Positions 1 to 7,041 of a stretch of 21,695 bases of DNA are shown here, one piece after another. Within the stretch, counting starts at the first letter, position 1. Each line of letters opens with the position of its first letter. The position numbers were made by a program, and so were the translations under genes. The stretch spans positions 1 through 21,695 of IMG/VR virus record IMGVR_UViG_3300047325_000096; one strand, given 5' to 3'. The notes below the pieces were generated by a model. It was given only the letters and a program-made list of their open reading frames with translations. It was not told where the DNA came from and did not search any database. The DNA is from a virus.

Positions 1-284
1 ACGGAGATGGCCGGCGCCGGCGTGCGAGCGACCGAAGCCTCGATCATCATGTTCGCCCGGATCACGGCCGTGACCTTGTTCACGTCGATGGTCTGGCCGA
101 CGAACTGGGGCAGCCCGGCCCCATAGGACGGCTCCCAGATATAATCGCCGGGGTTCGTCATCAGGCGGCGCAGGACGCGTAACTGGCTGCGGGTCAGGCC
201 GGATGCCGTCAGAAGATCGGCATTCGCGGCTACCGCCAGATCGCTCTTCCAGAGGTGATAGATATCGACCGAGCTCGACGACAT
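1..284 (-). CDS. Baseplate wedge protein, gp25/gpW-like (partial)
   Basis: The 5' end of a gene that runs off the left edge; 94 complete codons are present, starting at an ATG (282-284). The product begins MSSSSVDIYHLW and carries the stretch GDYIWEPSYGAGLPQFVGQ, which resembles the conserved core of small phage baseplate proteins of the T4 gp25 / P2 gpW / Mu gp46 type. Such proteins form the baseplate wedge next to the hub. It follows the PAAR gene with a TGATG stop/start overlap, so it belongs to the same operon. The position after the spike genes fits the family. The exact subfamily is not certain because the C-terminal part is missing. Confidence 0.7.
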   Translation of the reverse strand, partial: MSSSSVDIYHLWKSDLAVAANADLLTASGLTRSQLRVLRRLMTNPGDYIWEPSYGAGLPQFVGQTIDVNKVTAVIRANMMIEASVARTPAPAIS

Positions 285-544
285 CAGGCGGCCGTCACGG
301 TGGGGCTACCGGCGATGATGACGGCGCCGCATCCGGCCGTGTCACCCACCCGCACGAGTCCGTGTCCGCCGTTCTTCACCGCCGAACTCGACGTGAGCGC
401 GGTCACGCCGTGGCCGTGAATCGGGCACGAGTGCTGATCACCCGCCCGCGCGACACCTTTGCCATCGGCATTGACGTTGCTCGACGCTGAAATGATCGTG
501 CCGCCGTGGCTGCTGGTATCGCCAAGACGCGCGACTGCTGGCAT
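284..544 (-). CDS. PAAR-domain tail spike tip protein
   Basis: An 86-residue protein that starts MPAVARLGDTSSHGG and contains the repeated G-D pattern of PAAR proteins (ARLGD, ARAGD, VRVGD). In this family such a domain folds into a small cone that caps the trimeric spike, holds one zinc ion through His and Cys, and helps puncture the cell envelope when the tail contracts. Candidate ligands are H13, H38, C40, H43 and H45. The length of about 85-95 residues is typical of a single-domain PAAR protein with no toxin extension. It lies 11 bases after the gpV-like spike gene, its expected partner, and overlaps the next baseplate gene by TGATG. Confidence 0.88.
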   Translation of the reverse strand: MPAVARLGDTSSHGGTIISASSNVNADGKGVARAGDQHSCPIHGHGVTALTSSSAVKNGGHGLVRVGDTAGCGAVIIAGSPTVTAA

Positions 545-555
545 GGTCCGGATCC

Positions 556-1110
556 TCAGTTGAGGGCGATCGCTGGCGCCGACATCGTGATCTCGCTCGA
601 GGCGGTCACGGCGACTTTGCCGCTCGACGTCAGGGCGACATCCCCGGTCGAGGTGACAGTCGTCTTGCCGGTCACCGTGGCCGAGAGATCCCCGCCGACG
701 GTGGCCGTCAGATTCTGGTGGGAGATCACCTCGACCGAACCGTCGTTGTGAAATTTCAGCAGCGACCCGGACTGATGAACGAGCCAGAACTCGCCGGCCG
801 GACAGCCGGTCGGGGCCGCGTGATCCAAGTCGAAGACGCCGCCGATGATCACGCCGGAATCGACGTCATCCTCCTGGAAGATCACCTTCACCTGGGTGCC
901 TGGCAGCGGCGGCGTGAGGAAACCCCAGCCGGCGCCGACGGCGGCCGATCGGATCGGAAGCCAGTTCGTGAGCTTTCCTTCCGGCATCAGCATGACGCGT
1001 GCGGCGTATCGATTTGGATCGTAGGTGTCGACGATACCAATCCGCGCCCCGCGACCGGCGAACGCGGCATCGATCTCACGCCGGACCCAGTTCGCGAAAT
1101 CGGCGCTCAT
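556..1110 (-). CDS. Baseplate assembly protein V, spike (gpV/Mu gp45-like)
   Basis: A 184-residue protein of the phage baseplate assembly V family, which forms the trimeric central spike below the tail tube. The N-terminal 110 residues have the expected OB-fold sequence (GIVDTYDPNRYAARVML, then LPGTQVKVIFQEDD and GVIIGGVFD). From about residue 125 the sequence becomes a run of short beta strands rich in T, S, V and G with alternating hydrophobics, as in the triple-stranded beta-helix of gpV. The start ATG (1108-1110) overlaps the stop of the hub gene by ATGA. The separate PAAR gene just downstream suggests that the tip is supplied in trans rather than by the end of this protein. Confidence 0.88.
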   Translation of the reverse strand: MSADFANWVRREIDAAFAGRGARIGIVDTYDPNRYAARVMLMPEGKLTNWLPIRSAAVGAGWGFLTPPLPGTQVKVIFQEDDVDSGVIIGGVFDLDHAAPTGCPAGEFWLVHQSGSLLKFHNDGSVEVISHQNLTATVGGDLSATVTGKTTVTSTGDVALTSSGKVAVTASSEITMSAPAIALN

Positions 1111-2225
1111 GGCGTGACCTCAGAATAGGTCGAATGGTTCTTGACGCGGAATCGCATGCCGTAGCCTGAACCGAAGCCGATCTCGCGCTCGATCCGATCC
1201 AGGAAATAGGTCTGATCCCAATCCGTTCCGGTCCCGATGACCTGCATCACCGACTGCATAGTCAAGAGGCTGTCACCTGGGAGTGTCCCCTCGACGATCC
1301 GCTCGTGGCGGCTGAGGTCGAGGAGCCGCTTGTTCGCTTCGGCCTGCGCCTGACCCTGCGTCAGGTTCGGCAGGTTGAAGACATAGGTCTGCGCGCCAGC
1401 CTTTCGCCCCGAGCGGCCGGAGCGGAGTGCGTTCGTCGACCGCGCCTCGGCCTTGACCGACTTTCCGGTCTCCCGGCTATGGCTCAGCACCGTCACGACG
1501 ATGTCGCGCGCGATCGTCAGTGCCCGGCTGAATTGCAAGCTCGTCGCGTTGCAGCTGGGTAGGCCGCCCGCCGGCGCCGGCACCCACTGGATGAGATACG
1601 GCGGTGTGCTCGATAGGTCCGGCGCCGGTCCGAAGTAGAGCGTGTTGCCCTGCACCAAGACCTGGAACCCCTCGCGCTGGCCGAGCGCGGTCAGAAAGTC
1701 CCACTCGGTTTCCTCGCGCGTCAGGCGGCTCCCCTCGTCATCGTAATAGACGCCGACCGGGGTGCTCGTGTCGGTGACATTCGGCGTGAGACCCTGCTCC
1801 GTCGCCAGTTTGGTCGCAATCTGGCTGGCCGTCAGCTGCGGGTATTTGTCGGTCGTCTTGGTATCGATGAACTTCGACGAATAGTCCCGGCCGGTGACCG
1901 TCACGGTGCCACGGATCGAATCCACATTGACTTCGTCGGCCAGGCCGATGAGCAAGTTCGTCGGTGACAGCAGCGCGCCAGAGGACTGGTCGAGAAAGGC
2001 AACCGAGAGGCTGACCTCGATATCCGTCTCTGTGCTCCAATAGGCCCAATCGCTTGTGCTGGGCTGGCCGTAAAGCGGGAGCGAGAGCCGGAAGGTGTCA
2101 CTCTGGTAGTGGCTGTTGTTGATGACCGAGAAGTCGGTGAAGCGGTCGAGTGCCGTTCCGTTCAGGGTGACGACGCCCCGCGGTGCGCGGAGCGCGGATG
2201 ATGAGGTCGGGTTATTGACCGCCAA
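1107..2225 (-). CDS. Tail hub protein, gpD/Mu gp44-like
   Basis: A 372-residue protein that fits the late control D / Mu gp44 / T4 gp27 class, which forms the trimeric hub joining tube, spike and baseplate. The N-terminal part is beta-rich (GVVTLNGTALDRFTDFSV). The middle has the hub-like segment DEGSRLTREETEWDFLTAL, where an engineered-looking string of polar residues leads into a WDFL motif common in this class. The C-terminal part has EANKRLLDLSRHERIVEG and the final beta domain. It overlaps the gpX-like gene by 14 bases. The only initiation codon upstream of the conserved region in this frame is TTG at 2,223-2,225; no ATG fits, and the ribosome binding site in front is weak, so the exact start is uncertain. 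Confidence 0.8.
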   Translation of the reverse strand: MAVNNPTSSSALRAPRGVVTLNGTALDRFTDFSVINNSHYQSDTFRLSLPLYGQPSTSDWAYWSTETDIEVSLSVAFLDQSSGALLSPTNLLIGLADEVNVDSIRGTVTVTGRDYSSKFIDTKTTDKYPQLTASQIATKLATEQGLTPNVTDTSTPVGVYYDDEGSRLTREETEWDFLTALGQREGFQVLVQGNTLYFGPAPDLSSTPPYLIQWVPAPAGGLPSCNATSLQFSRALTIARDIVVTVLSHSRETGKSVKAEARSTNALRSGRSGRKAGAQTYVFNLPNLTQGQAQAEANKRLLDLSRHERIVEGTLPGDSLLTMQSVMQVIGTGTDWDQTYFLDRIEREIGFGSGYGMRFRVKNHSTYSEVTP

Positions 2226-2403
2226 GGATGCCGCCGTTGCCGCCTGTCGGGTCCGGGGACGGGATCGTGAGCGTGGTCAAGCCCGTGATCATCGGATCCA
2301 GCAGGCCATTGGCTGCCGCGATCCTGTTCCACTGTGTGGCGTCTCCATACTCCTCGAGCGCGACGCGGTAGAGCGTCGTGCCGCTCACGGTCCGGGTTTT
2401 CAT
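2212..2403 (-). CDS. Tail protein X, LysM-like
   Basis: A 63-residue protein starting MKTRTVSGTTLYRVALEEYG. It has the signature of phage P2 gpX: a short LysM-type fold with TLYRVALEEYGDATQWNRIA, then a hydrophobic LTIPSP near the end. Members of this family are small baseplate/hub-associated proteins, and the LysM-like fold may contact peptidoglycan or other tail proteins. The ATG at 2,401-2,403 overlaps the stop of the gpU-like gene by ATGA. A longer reading frame extends upstream in the same phase, but it runs antiphase across the whole gpU-like gene and is rejected as the start. Confidence 0.82.
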   Translation of the reverse strand: MKTRTVSGTTLYRVALEEYGDATQWNRIAAANGLLDPMITGLTTLTIPSPDPTGGNGGILGGQ

Positions 2404-3182
2404 GTGCCGAGGAAATCCAGATTTGCCGACATGCGCGTCAGCGAATTGTCGATCACGTTGAGGCTCGGCAACTGGCTCGTGAACGAAGCAACGCTCGTGA
2501 GTTGCGCCGCACCGACCGGCCCCGACTGCCCTGGGACGAGGCCGCCGAGCGTCGTGAAGCTGGAAAGCGCGAGATTGGCCGCGCCGGTTGCGCTTCTGAC
2601 CAAGCCCTGGGCGCTCGCGATGCTGCCCTGTAGACCCGACACGGCTGAGGCGGACAGCCCGACCAACGAACCGATTTGACCTATCCCCGTCTGGATAAGG
2701 CCGAGAGCCGCGCTGATTGGAGCGTTTGCCAGCGCCGCGGCCTCGGAAATGGCCGTCGACAGGTCCGTCGCGAACAAGACGTCGATGCTGTAGTCCTCGT
2801 CGATCGCCTGCGGCGTCGTGAGATCCTGCAGAACCGTCAGCGTGATCTTGAACGGCACCAGGTTGATCTGCTCGTAACTCGCCTCGAAGTTCGAGACGAT
2901 GACCGAGTAGAGGAACTCGCCCCAGCTGAGGATGACCGATTGGCCGGCGATTCGGAGCGCATCCAGCGCCCTGGCGCGCGGCACGGCATCGTCGCTCAGG
3001 AACTTCGCCGACCAGGAAATCTCCTGATCGTCCCGCCCCATCGCGTCGATGACGCGCGCGCCCCCCGGCAACTTGTGGATATTCAGCTGGTGCGCGCCGC
3101 CGAACGGGATCGCCTCCGGGACCTCGAAGCCCCGGAAGATCACCGCATCGAGCTGGACGTGCGTGGTCAGGAAGGCGGGCAT
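2400..3182 (-). CDS. Tail protein, gpU/Mu gpN-like
   Basis: A 260-residue tail protein. Residues 1-120 resemble the P2 gpU type: a beta-rich head with ISWSAKFLSDDAV, then ALDALRIAGQSVILSWGEFL, a pattern in which the protein describes a tube-end or hub ring. The segment VIVSNFEASYEQINLVPFKI continues the same fold. The second half (about 130-260) is rich in A, S, G and L, helical, and probably an elongated stalk, as in DNA circularisation/Mu gpN proteins that follow the tape measure. The ATG at 3,180-3,182 is preceded by GGAGAG at good spacing. In transcription order it follows the tape measure, but the hicAB cassette lies between them on the other strand, so read-through of about 0.65 kb is needed. 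Confidence 0.68.
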   Translation of the reverse strand: MPAFLTTHVQLDAVIFRGFEVPEAIPFGGAHQLNIHKLPGGARVIDAMGRDDQEISWSAKFLSDDAVPRARALDALRIAGQSVILSWGEFLYSVIVSNFEASYEQINLVPFKITLTVLQDLTTPQAIDEDYSIDVLFATDLSTAISEAAALANAPISAALGLIQTGIGQIGSLVGLSASAVSGLQGSIASAQGLVRSATGAANLALSSFTTLGGLVPGQSGPVGAAQLTSVASFTSQLPSLNVIDNSLTRMSANLDFLGT

Positions 3183-3205
3183 CGAAACGCTCTCCGGACA
3201 ATAAT

Positions 3206-3224
3206 GATAGCGCTTTCCGCTATC
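3206..3224. promoter_or_regulatory. Palindrome upstream of hicA, putative HicB operator 1
   Basis: A perfect inverted repeat with 7-base arms and a 5-base spacer: GATAGCG-CTTTC-CGCTATC. It lies in the intergenic space between the divergent gpU-like gene and hicA. Its half-site differs by one base from that of the second palindrome at 3,241-3,259, and the centres are 35 bases apart. HicB antitoxins with a ribbon-helix-helix domain usually bind such paired palindromes and repress their own promoter. Binding by this HicB is inferred. Confidence 0.6.
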
Positions 3225-3232
3225 GATTGCGC

Positions 3233-3261
3233 TTGCGTGTGATATCGTATTTCGATATCAT
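3233..3261 (+). promoter_or_regulatory. Putative hicAB promoter
   Basis: A -35-like TTGCGT at 3,233-3,238 and a -10-like TATCAT at 3,256-3,261 are separated by 17 bases. The -10 box matches the sigma-70 consensus at 5 of 6 positions and the -35 at only 3 of 6. The spacer and most of the -10 box are covered by the palindrome at 3,241-3,259, so a repressor bound there would block RNA polymerase. A start site about 7 bases after the -10 box falls at or next to the hicA ATG (3,268). Confidence 0.4.
3241..3259. promoter_or_regulatory. Palindrome upstream of hicA, putative HicB operator 2
   Basis: A perfect inverted repeat, GATATCG-TATTT-CGATATC, which extends to 8-base arms with the flanking T (3,240) and A (3,260). 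It ends 8 bases before the hicA start and overlaps the predicted -10 box. It shares the half-site pattern GATAnCG with the palindrome at 3,206-3,224. Confidence 0.65.
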
Positions 3262-3267
3262 CATTCC

Positions 3268-3522
3268 ATGAACAGCAAGCACCATAAGACGCTCGACGCG
3301 ATCTTCAGCCGGCCGACCCGGGCCGATATCCGTTGGTCGGATATCGAGGCCTTGGTGATCGGCTGCGGCGGCTACGTCCAGGAAAGGGCTGGAAGTCGGG
3401 TCGCCATGACGTTGAATGGTGTGCGCGCCAGCTTTCACCGACCGCATCCGAAGCCGACCACCAAGAAAGGCGCCGTGGATGCGGTCCGACTGTTCCTCAC
3501 TAACGCGGGAGTGAAGCCATGA
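3268..3522 (+). CDS. hicA: HicA family toxin (mRNA interferase)
   Basis: An 84-residue protein starting MNSKHHKTLDAIFSRP and closely fitting the short HicA toxins of the type II HicAB systems. HicA has a double-stranded-RNA-binding-like fold and cleaves mRNA until HicB neutralises it. The middle holds GSRVAMTLNGVRASFHRPHP. Many HicA proteins have a catalytic His in a GSH motif; here that position is R, as in the subfamily that ends in FHRPHP, and the His residues of that motif are the likely active ones. It is transcribed opposite to the surrounding tail operon, so it looks like an inserted cargo gene. No Shine-Dalgarno sequence precedes the ATG. The stop overlaps the hicB start by ATGA. Confidence 0.9.
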   Translation: MNSKHHKTLDAIFSRPTRADIRWSDIEALVIGCGGYVQERAGSRVAMTLNGVRASFHRPHPKPTTKKGAVDAVRLFLTNAGVKP

Positions 3523-3842
3523 CCATGGAATACAAGGGCTACACGGCCGGCCCAATCGATTTCGACCCCGAGGACGAGACGTTCTCCGGCGTCGTTCTCG
3601 GCCTCAAGGATGTCATCCACTTCGAAGGATCGAATGCGGCGGATCTGCGCGCCTCTTTCCAGGGTGGTATCGACGATTATCTGGCGCAGTGCGCCGAGCG
3701 TGGCGAGGAGCCGGATCGGCCGTTCAACGGCAAGATCCTGGTCCGCACCGCGCCGGAATTGCATCGGAAGGCGGCGACCCGCGCGGCAGCGGAGGGATCA
3801 AGCCTCAGCCAGTGGATCGCCCACCTCATCGAGGCCGCTTAG
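3519..3842 (+). CDS. hicB: HicB family antitoxin
   Basis: A 107-residue protein with the usual HicB layout. The N-terminal part (about 1-60) is the degraded RNase H-like HicB domain, with YKGYTAGPIDFDPEDETFSG and the DVIHFEG stretch. The C-terminal part (about 68-107), KILVRTAPELHRKAATRAA and SLSQWIAHLI, is a ribbon-helix-helix DNA-binding domain of the Arc/MetJ type. It should bind HicA and repress the operon. A clear ribosome binding site, GGGAG at 3,507-3,511, lies 7 bases before the ATG, while hicA has none, which would favour antitoxin production. Its stop lies 2 bases from the convergent stop of the tape measure gene. Confidence 0.92.
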   Translation: MTMEYKGYTAGPIDFDPEDETFSGVVLGLKDVIHFEGSNAADLRASFQGGIDDYLAQCAERGEEPDRPFNGKILVRTAPELHRKAATRAAAEGSSLSQWIAHLIEAA

Positions 3843-3844
3843 GG

Positions 3845-6502
3845 TCAGCGGACCGGGCTGTAGCTCAAGGTGCTGTCGAACCCGGCCATGCCGGTACGCG
3901 GGCCGTTCAGCGTGCGTGCGGCGTTGTCGAGGATCAATTGCCCTGCCGTGCGCCCGTCGAGTTGGACGGTAGCGCCATTGAGCTGGTCGCCGAGCGTCCT
4001 GACCGCTCCGATGAGCTCATCCATCTTCCCGTCGGAGCTCGATCCAGGATCGCTGCTCGATCCGCTGGTCGCCGAACTGTCATCGCCGCTCGCGTCGAAG
4101 CGCGAGCCGCGCGCCATGCGTGCGCCGGCCATTGGCGACGTGTTGCTGGTCGCTCCGTTGCGATCGATCGGCGCCAGGCCAAACCAGCCCCGGATGTCGT
4201 TCTTCACTGGATCGAGCAAGCCATTGATGAACGAATCGCCGGCGCCGTCCTTGCGGTATTTCGGGCTCACGAAGTCGTCGACCCCGGCCGTGGTGCCTTT
4301 GGCTTGTGCGCCCAACGCAAGTAGCCCAGCGATCGTACTGATTGCCGTGACCACGGCTCCAAGCCCGGCAGCCGCAGCAGCACCGCCAGCAAATGGTGCC
4401 GCCGAGCTTGCCAGGGTTGAGATCCCCGCGGCCAAGAGCGGCAAACCGGCCTTCAGTACCATGAACGAGCCGACCGCGGTCGCGAGCGAGCCGATACCAA
4501 CGGCCATGACCCCAAGACCTGCGCCGATCGCAACGACGGTCGTTGCCATGGTCGGGTTGTCCTTGACCACTTCGGTTACCGACCGGATTGCCTCGGCGAG
4601 GCCCTTCAGCGCGGGGATCACGATCGGGATGATGTCGATGCCGAGCTCGGTGTAGAGGTCCTTCCATGCGGCCTTGGCAGCTTCCTCGGCGCCCTGCGGC
4701 GTGCCGAGGGCGGTCTTGTGGAGATCGTCGAGGCCCATGGCGCCCTCGTTGATCCCCATGTTCTTCCTGACCTTGTCTATCTGCTGGAACAAAAGGCTGT
4801 ACATTGCGGCAGCCGTGCGGTTCGTGAAGAGCGTCCCGAGCTCGTTCACGATCGCCTTGTCATCGGTGATGCCGTGCGCCTTGAAGGCGGGCAGCAGGAT
4901 GTTCTGCAGGAATTTCAGCGGATCGGAGCCGACCAGGTCGCCGCCCGCCACCGCACCGGGATGGATTGCCAGCAGCTTGCCGGTCGAGCTGAACTCGACG
5001 TTCTTCTCGTTGAACGGGTTCTTCCCGAACAGAGCCTCATTCTGCTCCGCCGTGTTGCCGCCAAAATCGGCTGTGCCGCCGGAGAGCAGCCCGAGCCGCT
5101 TCAGTTCGTTCATCGTGCGTTGGGTGGTGCGGCCCTGCCCGAGGTTCTGGTAGGCACTCATCAGGCCGGTGCCGGCGCGCTGGCCGCCCATTTCCTGGAT
5201 CAGCGGCTCCATCTGGTAATAGAAGGTCTTGTCGTCCTGCAGACGGCCGGCGACGCCCGCCGTCTTGAGGAATGCCAAATAGTCGGACGGCAGCACATTG
5301 CCGCTCGTGCCCGAGATGACGTGCTGCGCCAGGTCGGCCTGGGTGCGCATCTCCTCCGCAGACCGGAAGCCGCCGCGCATTTCGATGACCTTGCCCAAGG
5401 CTGCGGCCTGAGCCGGATCGAACTTGTTTCGGCCGGTGAACACGGCCGCGTTTGCGAATTCCATATCGGCGATCAGCGGCGCGATAGCCTTCGCCTCGTC
5501 ATAGTTGCCCATGGCGGTATGGAGCGCGGCGAGCGTCCGCATCATATCGGTCGAGGATACCCCGATTCCGTGCACGCCGCGGGCAAACTTGTCCGCATCG
5601 GCGTTGACGACGTCGCCGAGGTTCAGCGCCTTGAAGGTGGCGAACGTCTGCTCGTATTCCTTGCCAGCTTCGTAAAAGTCGTGGATGGCGCCGAGTGTCT
5701 CCTTGCCGGCATGCTCGATGCCATAGCCGGCGTCGGACAGCGCAAAGCCGCCGAACATGCCGCCGTACCCGCCGCCGCCGAAACCGCCCCCACCAGCACC
5801 GCCGCCGGCTGCCGCCGCTCCAGATCGCGACGCGTTGAGGCTCGGACCGATCCCGCGGCCACCGCCGGCACCCGCCAGCGCAACACTGCCGCCGCCCCCG
5901 CCTCCCGGCGGGATAATGCCAGCGGCCGCCCGAGCGGCGAGCGCGCCTGGCGTGGCGCTGCCACCGATGGTGACCATCTCGCGCGGCCCGATCGAAGCGA
6001 GCGATCTGGTGGCCGGAAGCGGTGCGATAATCGGTGGCTGCGGGGGCAGCACCTGCGGCAACGGCATGATCTTCGGCCCGGCCGCCGCCTTCCCGCCGTC
6101 AATGACGGTGAACTGGGGGCGATTGACATTCGCCGCCTGATCGAACTGCTTTGCGAATGCGTCGGCCGCGGCCCGGCCGGTCGCGTTGCCCCAGGCGCGC
6201 GCAGCGCGCTCCGATGCGCTCTGGCTCCGGCTGAAGGCTTCCGACCAGCCGTTCGCAGCGCCGCCCTGAGCCTGCTTCATGGCGCGCGTGACGCGGCCAA
6301 TGTTGCGCTCGATGTCCTGCGCGAAGGTCTTCGACATCGATTCGGCTGCATTCGCCTGCGACTTACCCAAGCCACCCAGCGCCTGTTCGGCTGCCTTGGC
6401 GAGCTTGTTGATCTTCATCAGATCGCGTGCCATCGCCGCGAATTCCGCTGCGCCCTGGTACTTGTAGGCGATCGAGATGCCGATTTTGTACGCTTCGACC
6501 AT
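3845..6502 (-). CDS. Tail tape measure protein
   Basis: An 885-residue protein, the longest in the tail operon, at the expected place after the assembly chaperones. It sets tail length and is later ejected with the DNA. The N-terminal 120 residues are helical with many A, K, E and Q (coiled-coil-like). Residues 195-255 are an extreme glycine-rich linker. About 290-640 is a helical region of the kind seen in Mu-like phage tape measures. About 648-735 is a strongly hydrophobic A/G/V/L stretch that could span a membrane in two or three passes, as in tape measures that form a channel. The C-terminal 100 residues are polar. The start ATG (6,500-6,502) has an AAGGAGG ribosome binding site 5 bases upstream. 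By the usual rule of about 0.15 nm per residue the tail would be near 130 nm. Confidence 0.9.
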   Translation of the reverse strand: MVEAYKIGISIAYKYQGAAEFAAMARDLMKINKLAKAAEQALGGLGKSQANAAESMSKTFAQDIERNIGRVTRAMKQAQGGAANGWSEAFSRSQSASERAARAWGNATGRAAADAFAKQFDQAANVNRPQFTVIDGGKAAAGPKIMPLPQVLPPQPPIIAPLPATRSLASIGPREMVTIGGSATPGALAARAAAGIIPPGGGGGGSVALAGAGGGRGIGPSLNASRSGAAAAGGGAGGGGFGGGGYGGMFGGFALSDAGYGIEHAGKETLGAIHDFYEAGKEYEQTFATFKALNLGDVVNADADKFARGVHGIGVSSTDMMRTLAALHTAMGNYDEAKAIAPLIADMEFANAAVFTGRNKFDPAQAAALGKVIEMRGGFRSAEEMRTQADLAQHVISGTSGNVLPSDYLAFLKTAGVAGRLQDDKTFYYQMEPLIQEMGGQRAGTGLMSAYQNLGQGRTTQRTMNELKRLGLLSGGTADFGGNTAEQNEALFGKNPFNEKNVEFSSTGKLLAIHPGAVAGGDLVGSDPLKFLQNILLPAFKAHGITDDKAIVNELGTLFTNRTAAAMYSLLFQQIDKVRKNMGINEGAMGLDDLHKTALGTPQGAEEAAKAAWKDLYTELGIDIIPIVIPALKGLAEAIRSVTEVVKDNPTMATTVVAIGAGLGVMAVGIGSLATAVGSFMVLKAGLPLLAAGISTLASSAAPFAGGAAAAAGLGAVVTAISTIAGLLALGAQAKGTTAGVDDFVSPKYRKDGAGDSFINGLLDPVKNDIRGWFGLAPIDRNGATSNTSPMAGARMARGSRFDASGDDSSATSGSSSDPGSSSDGKMDELIGAVRTLGDQLNGATVQLDGRTAGQLILDNAARTLNGPRTGMAGFDSTLSYSPVR

Positions 6503-6569
6503 CTCGCCTCCTTCTTGGCGCCCTCTATGGCGTGGATTAGTGTCAGACCGTTTTCATCTGGAGGTCGAA

Positions 6570-7028
6570 ATGCGTTTAGCACTTTCCATTATAGTAGCGA
6601 CCACCACGTTCGCGTGCCTTTCAGCGTCCGCTGCCGATCACGAAGCGGATGCTGAAGCCATCGCGGCCGTCATGCAGAAGGAAATCGCCCGCGTTCAAGC
6701 AATTCAGCCCTCGCGCCTCGCGATCCATGCGCCTGCAGAAATCTGCGAATCAGAAGATGGTCTGCACGAGGCCATGGTCGCCACGCTCCAGAGGGACGCC
6801 GCGCATCTGATGGCTATCCCCGGATGCTACAGCCTCGGCAAAGGCACGAGGGTCGCAGTCCTTGACTTCCCGAACCCGCTGACAGCCCACATCAGAATGA
6901 TCTTGCCGCCAGGCTCCCAGTCACCCTTGCAGGGCAGCGAATACTACATGCTGCCGGCGAGCATCGATGATATCGGCAACATTCCACCGTCTCTTCTGAT
7001 TGGTGGCGGGGCGAAGGCGAAGAAGTAG
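6570..7028 (+). CDS. Secreted protein of unknown function (phage cargo gene)
   Basis: A 152-residue protein on the strand opposite to the tail operon. The start chosen is the ATG at 6,570, because GGAGG (6,560-6,564) lies 5 bases before it and a good signal peptide follows: MRLALSIIVATTTFACLSAS, with a signal peptidase I site expected after residue 21 (ASA). The longer frame starting at 6,477 lacks this and would overlap the tape measure. There is no convincing lipobox. The mature part holds two cysteines (C59 and C86) that could form a disulfide, and a GCYSLGKGTRVAVLDF motif. It ends KAKK. I recognise no family. Placement and export suggest a lysogenic conversion or superinfection exclusion protein; that is inference. 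It resembles the C-terminal part of the protein at 21,163-21,600 in layout. Confidence 0.72.
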   Translation: MRLALSIIVATTTFACLSASAADHEADAEAIAAVMQKEIARVQAIQPSRLAIHAPAEICESEDGLHEAMVATLQRDAAHLMAIPGCYSLGKGTRVAVLDFPNPLTAHIRMILPPGSQSPLQGSEYYMLPASIDDIGNIPPSLLIGGGAKAKK

Positions 7029-7041
7029 AGCTTGCGCTCTA
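7026..7041. other. Small hairpin at a convergent gene end
   Basis: TAGAGC-TTGC-GCTCTA is a perfect inverted repeat with 6-base arms and a 4-base loop. The stop codon of the secreted-protein gene (TAG, 7,026-7,028) forms one arm and the stop codon of the convergent gp10-like gene (7,039-7,041) forms the other. It could pause RNA polymerase in both directions, but there is no U tract and the stem is short, so terminator activity is doubtful. Confidence 0.35.

Noticed and set aside
2404-3201. Extension of the gpX frame upstream to a 329-codon frame
   Set aside because: The extra part lies antiphase across the gpU-like gene on the same strand; a good ATG with an ATGA overlap is present at 2,403.
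5750-5930. GC-rich repeat-like stretch of short GCC/CCG units
   Set aside because: It encodes the glycine-rich linker of the tape measure protein and needs no separate explanation.
6477-6569. Upstream start of the secreted-protein gene at 6,477
   Set aside because: The added 31 residues overlap the tape measure start, carry no signal peptide, and lack the ribosome binding site seen at 6,560-6,564.
4718-6655. An open frame of 645 codons on the plus strand across the tape measure gene
   Set aside because: It runs antisense to the tape measure gene and shows only GC-driven composition; it would also overlap the secreted-protein start.
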